In this document: in pieces, positions 58,991 to 64,000 of the stretch
Layout: each line of letters opens with the position of its first letter
How positions within the stretch are numbered: the stretch's first letter is position 1
Origin: Liolophura sinensis
Lineage: Eukaryota; Mollusca; Polyplacophora; Chitonida; Chitonidae
Length of the DNA: 64,000 bases
Assembly: GCF_032854445.1 (NCBI RefSeq)
Contig: NC_088300.1
Span: 44,635,682-44,699,681 of the forward strand
Direction: 5' to 3'
Notes under the pieces: generated by a model
Databases searched by the model: none
Told to the model about the DNA's origin: nothing
Seen by the model: the letters and a program-made list of their open reading frames with translations, nothing else
Made by a program: the position numbers and the translations under genes

Positions 58991-59571
58991 ACTCTACGAG
59001 TTGATGTTTTTTTATTTGGTCTTTCACGTCTAAATCTAGAATATTTCCTATGGGGTGGTCATGTTAATCGGCTTAGTGTACCGCATTTCTCCTGATCTAA
59101 CCACCCTTCGCCAGGTACCTAACAAACCTACTGACAACTCCTTGGGGTGAATGAAGGTTTAAGCGATTCATAACATGCTAATGAACTAGTCCTTCGGAAG
59201 TGAATTTAATTGCTAAGAATTCGGTAAGAGATATGAGCGCTCTCGAACGGAAATTAAACCATTTTGAGTTCAGGTTCTCAAACTGAAGTTAATTATTGTT
59301 TGATTGCTTAATTGTTAGCTAAAAATGCATTTCTATGCACGTTTGTTGTATACTGTCCAGTCTTTTTAATAAAAGTTCCTTCAATAGCTGCAGATCGAGT
59401 TAAAGAAATGTTTTCGCTGGTATTAAAGGAAACCTGATCGCTTGAGATTTGCCAAGTACATCATTCTTTACTTATGCGGTATATCTAAAATATTCTTCAC
59501 TGCAGAATAAAAAAAAACAAATCAAATACAGCTGGTGTGTTATGAAATATGTAGATATGTATGCATTTACC

Positions 59572-59640
59572 GGATGAGTGTTTAACCCTACTCAAGAATA
59601 TTTCACGTTATGGTCGTTAGCTTTATAGATGGAGGAAGCG
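59572..59640 (-). mobile_element. Degraded SINE-A 3' end, antisense
   Basis: tgtttaaccctactcaagaa and tatttcacgttatggtcgtt, then tatagatggagga, follow the order of the reversed SINE-A tail and body with many substitutions. Confidence 0.55.
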
Positions 59641-59660
59641 AAGATGCTTAATCAGTGTGG

Positions 59661-59740
59661 GCTCTACGGACTCCTTCGTCGCCATATGACTGAAAAATTG
59701 CCAAGTACGACGTTAAACCCCATGCACTCACCCACTCACT
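59661..59740 (+). mobile_element. SINE-B 3' end fragment
   Basis: gactccttcgtcgccatatg, actgaaaaattgccaagtac, gacgttaaaccccatgcact, then actcacccactcactt. It is joined directly to the antisense SINE-A remnant at 59572-59640. Confidence 0.85.
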
Positions 59741-60690
59741 TATTCGGTGTGGGAGATAATTGTTTGAATTTAATGGAAGATGCTTATTTCATTTAGATGA
59801 CGTATTTCCTGTGGCGTTAAATGGTCACGCATGCAAAAACCACAACTCCGAAAGAAGTTGACACCGTTTCTCTCACTAGAGTTGCATCACGTGAAACGTG
59901 TCCATGACCACATTGTAAAGAAGCTCTCTGGGAACTCAATGAGTTTACATCGTAAAGTGGTCTACTTAGCGACGTTTGCACGTCTGAGCATTGATGCTAG
60001 GTCTTATACAGCACTGAGCAGTACTTGTAAGCAGATACCATTTATTTTAAGAGGTGGGATGTTATCAACCACGACGTACCGTGCTCCTCCAGGTGCCGGA
60101 CCTTAGCCGCCCGTGGGGATATAGCTCTGTGAGAACCTTCATGCAATCACATATTGCATCAGGTGACTTGAATAGCGAGCTCCTTGAAAAGCACATTGTG
60201 ATATTGTCCCATAGGACGGCTCTGTAAACTGTCAATATACACGTATACAGAATAAAATCTCTCATGAAACCGGTGACATACAGATGTGCACACTATACTC
60301 AATGGTGACAGTTTGTCCAAAGGTCCAGAAGAAGTCTGTAGTTGTTCATTATATGGTATACCACACATATGTCCTTCAGTGTGTGACTAGAAAAACTACT
60401 TTCATCACACATCAAAAGATTTCCGTCCAAAGGTGAAAGCAAAAACGAAAAGGTAATAAAGACATCCGAGTAAATAGAACATTAGCGTTGTAACATGCCC
60501 ATATGTGGGGTTTTCTGTCTCCAGACATTTCCTTAGTGTTCACTGATCACAAGTCATCCCCAGGAAAGATAATGAAGAGTTAATCTAAAATACGTCCGGC
60601 TCATCGTTTTATTTAAAGGTACCTGTCTCAACGAACGTCCAGAGTCATTGTTGCTTGTAGATGTGACCACGACCAATAACAGAGAATTTT
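59741..60690. other. Stretch without supported gene
   Basis: A 91-codon ATG frame at 59831-60106 has a basic N-terminus (MQKPQLRKKL) and moderate hydrophobicity, but no recognised domain, no poly(A) signal close by and no conserved duplicate. It is left as a chance frame. Confidence 0.35.
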
Positions 60691-61516
60691 GAAACAGAGC
60701 AAATCACGTCAGCTCTTGTATTGTGGGAATAACTGGAAAGACACCAAACCTTAGACACCATTGTGACACCAGAAACAATTTGCACATCGACACCACCGTT
60801 TATTCTCAGTACACATAAGTATTCAATTCACGCTGGAATCTTCATAATAATTATTCGCTCACAACGCACATGACGGAGAAACGAAACAGTTAAAGGTTAA
60901 AGGTATGACTATATAAAAGAATCAGTATGCACGAACATCGTGTTTATCGCGATGTGACTATCACAAAAACCCTGATTCTGCCTCGATCTATTCCATCCAT
61001 TAGCGTAGACTTCCCAGAATCAACCGATAAAAACCTGTTTGCGTGGCTCTATCAATGCCTCGTCCATGTATCGTGGGTAAAAACATGGAACTTACACTCT
61101 TGATACAGGTATATCTAATGACCATAACAAGGTTGATGAGGACCTGCTTTGACGAAGTGTTATTATTTCAGCTGAATAATCTGTCTGGGCCAATGATGTG
61201 TATTGATTGGACTTTCACTCAGCGCACGAGTTAGTCTATTCTTGTAAAATACTAGGCTCTATCCACCTTCAGCTGTGCAGCGGTACAGTGAACAGGTAAA
61301 TTATTTCGCTACAGTGTTATATTTCTTAATATTGTTAAGCATTTACAAACATTGGAGATAAAAACTGACACATTTTCTTCAGATGAGATAATATGCAGGA
61401 TTTTTGTATATGTGATATTGATAGACATACGTGAAACTTCCTGGGACTTAAAATGTGTTTTCTTTGGTATATGAGAAGAAATTTTTTTTCTACGCAGCAT
61501 TAAAGAGTATACAGCT

Positions 61517-61747
61517 CAGAGTAATGACCCAGCTCCCTCTCACCAATGCGGTCGCTGTGAGTTCAAGTCCTGATCATGCTTACTTCCTCTCCGGCCGCAC
61601 GTGGGAAGGTTTGACAGCAACCTGCGGATGGACGTGGGTTTTCCCCGGGCTGTGCCCGGTTTCCTCCCACCATAATGCTGCCCGCCGTGGTATAAGTGAA
61701 TATTCTTGTGTTCGGCGTACAACACCAATCAAACAAATAAATTAATT
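61517..61747 (+). mobile_element. SINE-A copy, body and tail nearly intact
   Basis: gtaatgacccagctccctct, caccaatgcggtcgctgtga, gttcaagtcctgatcatgct (B-box region), cctctccggccgcacgtggg, tttcctcccaccataatgct, and gtacaacaccaatcaaacaa, with an aaataaattaatt end. The A-box is missing. Reading frames on both strands (96 and 62 codons) belong to the SINE. Confidence 0.92.
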
Positions 61748-62213
61748 AAAGTGTATACCATTTATGACACATTGTGAAGAAAAATCACAATTACAAAAGG
61801 TCTTCGCTGACAAAACTCTCATCACATTTAAAACGATTCATGCGAAACGGGCAATGTTAGCAATACTTCAGGATAGTTAAATACGCCTCTCTCTAGGCAG
61901 TAGACTGTCGATGCATTTCAGCTCTCAAAGCTTTATTGTATAGGACCTTCTTTTCATAATGAATGTCAGACGCCGAAGTTTTCTTTCTGTCTTCGAAGTT
62001 CTAAATTTCTGGAATTGTAAAGAGTGCAGTTGTGACACGTTTCCACCTAACACGCTGTTCGGGTTTAATACCATGTCTCAAACGTTCAAAATTTTTTTCT
62101 GTCTACAAATCAATCTAACAAATTTTTCCAGCATTTGCTATTAACGGGAGTCCTAACAAACTGGACATTGGGATAATCATCTGCCAGTTTCATTAACTGC
62201 CGGCATGGGCAGG

Positions 62214-62622
62214 GAACATTTTCATGTTTGTTTTTTAGGAGTTTAATATTACAGAGCCGTTTATCGGCAACACTGTCGTATACAAGGTCAACGGCTAGCG
62301 CGTGTGGGTAGCTAAACATTTTTCCAGACCCCGTATCGGTCTCCTCTTTTTGTTGAAACAGCATTTTTATGTTTGTTTTTTGGAGTTTTAACGTTCAAGG
62401 TCAACGACTGGGGCGCGTGGGTAGCTAAACATTTTTCCAGACCACGTATCGGTCTTCTCTTTTTGTTAAAACAGCATTTTTATGTTTGTTTTTTAGGTCT
62501 TTCATATTAAAGAGCCGTTTATCTACAACACTGTCGTATACAAGGTCAACGGCTGGCGCGCGTGGGTAGCTAAACATTTTTTCCAGACCCCGTTTCGTTC
62601 TCCTATTTTCGTTGAAACAGCA
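62214..62622. repeat. Local triplication, ~115-145 bp units
   Basis: Three copies share gggtagctaaacatttttcc, agaccccgtatcggtctcct and gcatttttatgtttgttttt. The first and third also share gagccgtttatc plus acactgtcgtatacaaggtc, which is deleted in the middle copy. The partner block at 54780-54900 has a single copy. Confidence 0.9.
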
Positions 62623-62803
62623 AGCAGAAAGTTTCCGACCTGCAAGACGGTTGTGCATGTAAGAAAGATCTGTGAACGTGACTTCAGTGTGTTTATATGT
62701 GTATGACCATTGTTAGTCCACTAATCGGTGAATCCGTAAGAAGCAGAAAACTCCTCCCTGACACGACAATGTCATTTTGCACTGCCTGAGTCAACAGCTC
62801 TTA

Positions 62804-62823
62804 CCCCCCCCCCCCCCCCCCCC
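62804..62823. repeat. Poly-C tract (20 C)
   Basis: Twenty consecutive C residues, absent from the matching position in the partner block near 55090. Confidence 0.92.
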
Positions 62824-64000
62824 TCATGTGTCGTGCCACACTACCTGGTGATGTTTGGAGGGAATCCGTGGACTGGTGGTGCCCATGTCCAATCATGCTT
62901 CCTGCCTCTGATGTACTGCTTATTTTATTCGGCCAGAGCATTGAGCAACCATTCGCAGAAAGTATGTATCTTTTTTTACCTCTTCCATTTCTTCAGATTT
63001 CCATGTAAAAACACATTTCGTTATAAGTAAAATCCTAGCCCATTCCAACGACAACTTCTCTGACAGTATGCAATTGAACATGAAACACAGAACTGATTCA
63101 TTTATCGCCTGATACTTCTAAATACCGTCATCAAGAATACTTATATATCATGGCGTTCAATTCCATAGGTGGATGAAGCAGCAGTGAACATATACCTCTT
63201 GTTAGTCAATGAAAACCTTTCCTACATGCTTCGCATTAATAAATAATAGTTTAATATATATGCGACATAGACGGAACTCAAGAGATCTTCATTGAACTCC
63301 TGCAAAAGAATCTAGAAACCCGTCAAAATCTATAATTTCAACGACGAAAACTTTTTATTATATATAAGCTATCCTACTACAGTAAAACCAATACCCAGTA
63401 AATGTGAACATCACACAGTTTTATTTATGAAATGCAAGATTACGTAACCCAGTTATGAATACCCGCTTCCTTATCAAGGAACTGTATTGAACATGTGCGT
63501 CAAGGCGTACATCTGCTTCGTAAAATCAATCAGAGACAGATAGTGTGGTTAGGGATGTTCATAGATTCTTTAATGTCGCACGTGACACCGTGATATCCCA
63601 AAAGGGCTATTCTTTCCATGATTAGTTTTGGAGAGTCTTCATAATGGCAGCCCTGTTGCGGATTAAATAGTAATAACAACTGGAATAGTGTGCTATACGA
63701 TCTTCAGAAACATAAAACAAGTCAAAAAGCAAAGAACGAATGCAGATCCTTTGGCGATTCACCAGTTTTCATTTTACACGCATGGAACCAGCTTTCTTCA
63801 TGCAAATGATTTTAATATACCTGCTATGAACCCCGTCTTTAAACACTGTATTATATTTTTTTATTTCCTCCTGAGTCATTGTCTAACCTAAATTTTCCTA
63901 TTTGTTTACGTTTTAGCCTGCACTGTAATTCAATCCAACGTTCTCGAGGCTTCCGTGTTTATGAGTTTAGTGTTAGTGTTAGAATCAAAACACCGCTAAG

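Larger units (their letters stand above)
60690..63755. repeat. Segmental duplication copy E, including partner of 54.35-56.2 kb block
   Basis: 60690-61200 matches the right ends of copies A (39.5-40.0 kb) and B (47.6-48.4 kb): tgtttgcgtggctctatcaa (61039) against the same words at about 39851 and 48197, then ctaatgaccataacaaggtt against 39960 and 48307. From 61790 it is the partner of 54350-56190. A SINE-A sits between the two parts (61517-61747). Local expansions (triplication, 20-base C run) are specific to this copy. Confidence 0.82.

Noticed and set aside
58589-59095. 168-codon ATG frame
   Set aside because: It lies on three diverged tandem units full of ttcattcactc words. The composition follows the repeat and no domain or splice site supports it.
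62110-62658. Two reverse frames with similar peptides (YPxAxxVDLVYDSV)
   Set aside because: The similarity comes from the local triplication. The partner block at 54.8 kb does not keep the frame, and a T insertion breaks it between the copies.
1-64000. CRISPR arrays, operons, phage or prokaryotic mobile elements
   Set aside because: Tandem arrays here have no unique spacers, no cas or phage-like frames exist, and SINEs with polymerase III boxes show that this is animal nuclear DNA.

Overview
The window looks like non-coding or gene-poor nuclear DNA of an invertebrate animal, most likely a mollusc or another lophotrochozoan. The grounds are its AT-rich composition, long dinucleotide tracts, a high density of minisatellites, the absence of any long multi-domain reading frame, and two families of tRNA-headed SINEs of a type I associate with molluscan genomes (the family match is from memory, not a search). 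No prokaryotic operon, CRISPR array, rRNA or ordinary tRNA gene is visible. Most reading frames of 60 to 250 codons are either open frames inside tandem repeats whose period is a multiple of three (27, 36, 42 and 45 bp) or frames running through SINEs. Four short frames have some gene-like context (splice-like acceptor, poly(A) signal or signal peptide) and are listed as low-confidence exons.

Layout. Positions 1-30,000 are mostly single-copy sequence punctuated by minisatellites: a degenerate array (195-725), a 27-bp array (3004-3450), an AT microsatellite inside an older ~75-bp repeat (5517-5880), a 45-bp array (15648-16126), a 56-bp array (19343-19960), a 42-bp array with a 210-bp higher-order period (22776-23358), and a 2.3-kb 36-bp array with a 216-bp higher-order duplication (25445-27745). 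Between these lie SINE fragments and three of the candidate exons, near 21.1-21.4, 22.4-22.7 and 23.9-24.1 kb. The fourth is at 30.2-30.4 kb.

Positions 30,600-63,760 have a different structure: diverged segmental tandem duplications that no ORF or feature list would reveal. A unit of about 9.65 kb (copy A, 30.6-40.0 kb) is followed head to tail by copy B (40.3-48.4 kb). Shorter partial copies follow at 49.6-51.3, 52.0-53.5 and 60.7-61.2 kb, and a further duplicated block pairs 54.35-56.2 kb with 61.8-63.75 kb. Copy-specific insertions show that the duplications are old and that mobile elements and satellites arrived afterwards: a SINE with an 11-bp target duplication in A, and SINEs plus an apparent LTR-retrotransposon fragment with a tRNA-Leu primer-binding site in B.

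The most unusual object is a 1.24-kb array in copy A (36803-38040). It is built from short self-complementary units and bounded by near-perfect 34-bp inverted termini, which resembles a foldback-type element. About 650 bp upstream is a perfect 74-bp palindrome with an AT core (36074-36147). I found no gene set acting together, and I do not claim a new biochemical system. The notable biology here is structural: repeat amplification, inverted repeats and serial duplication.
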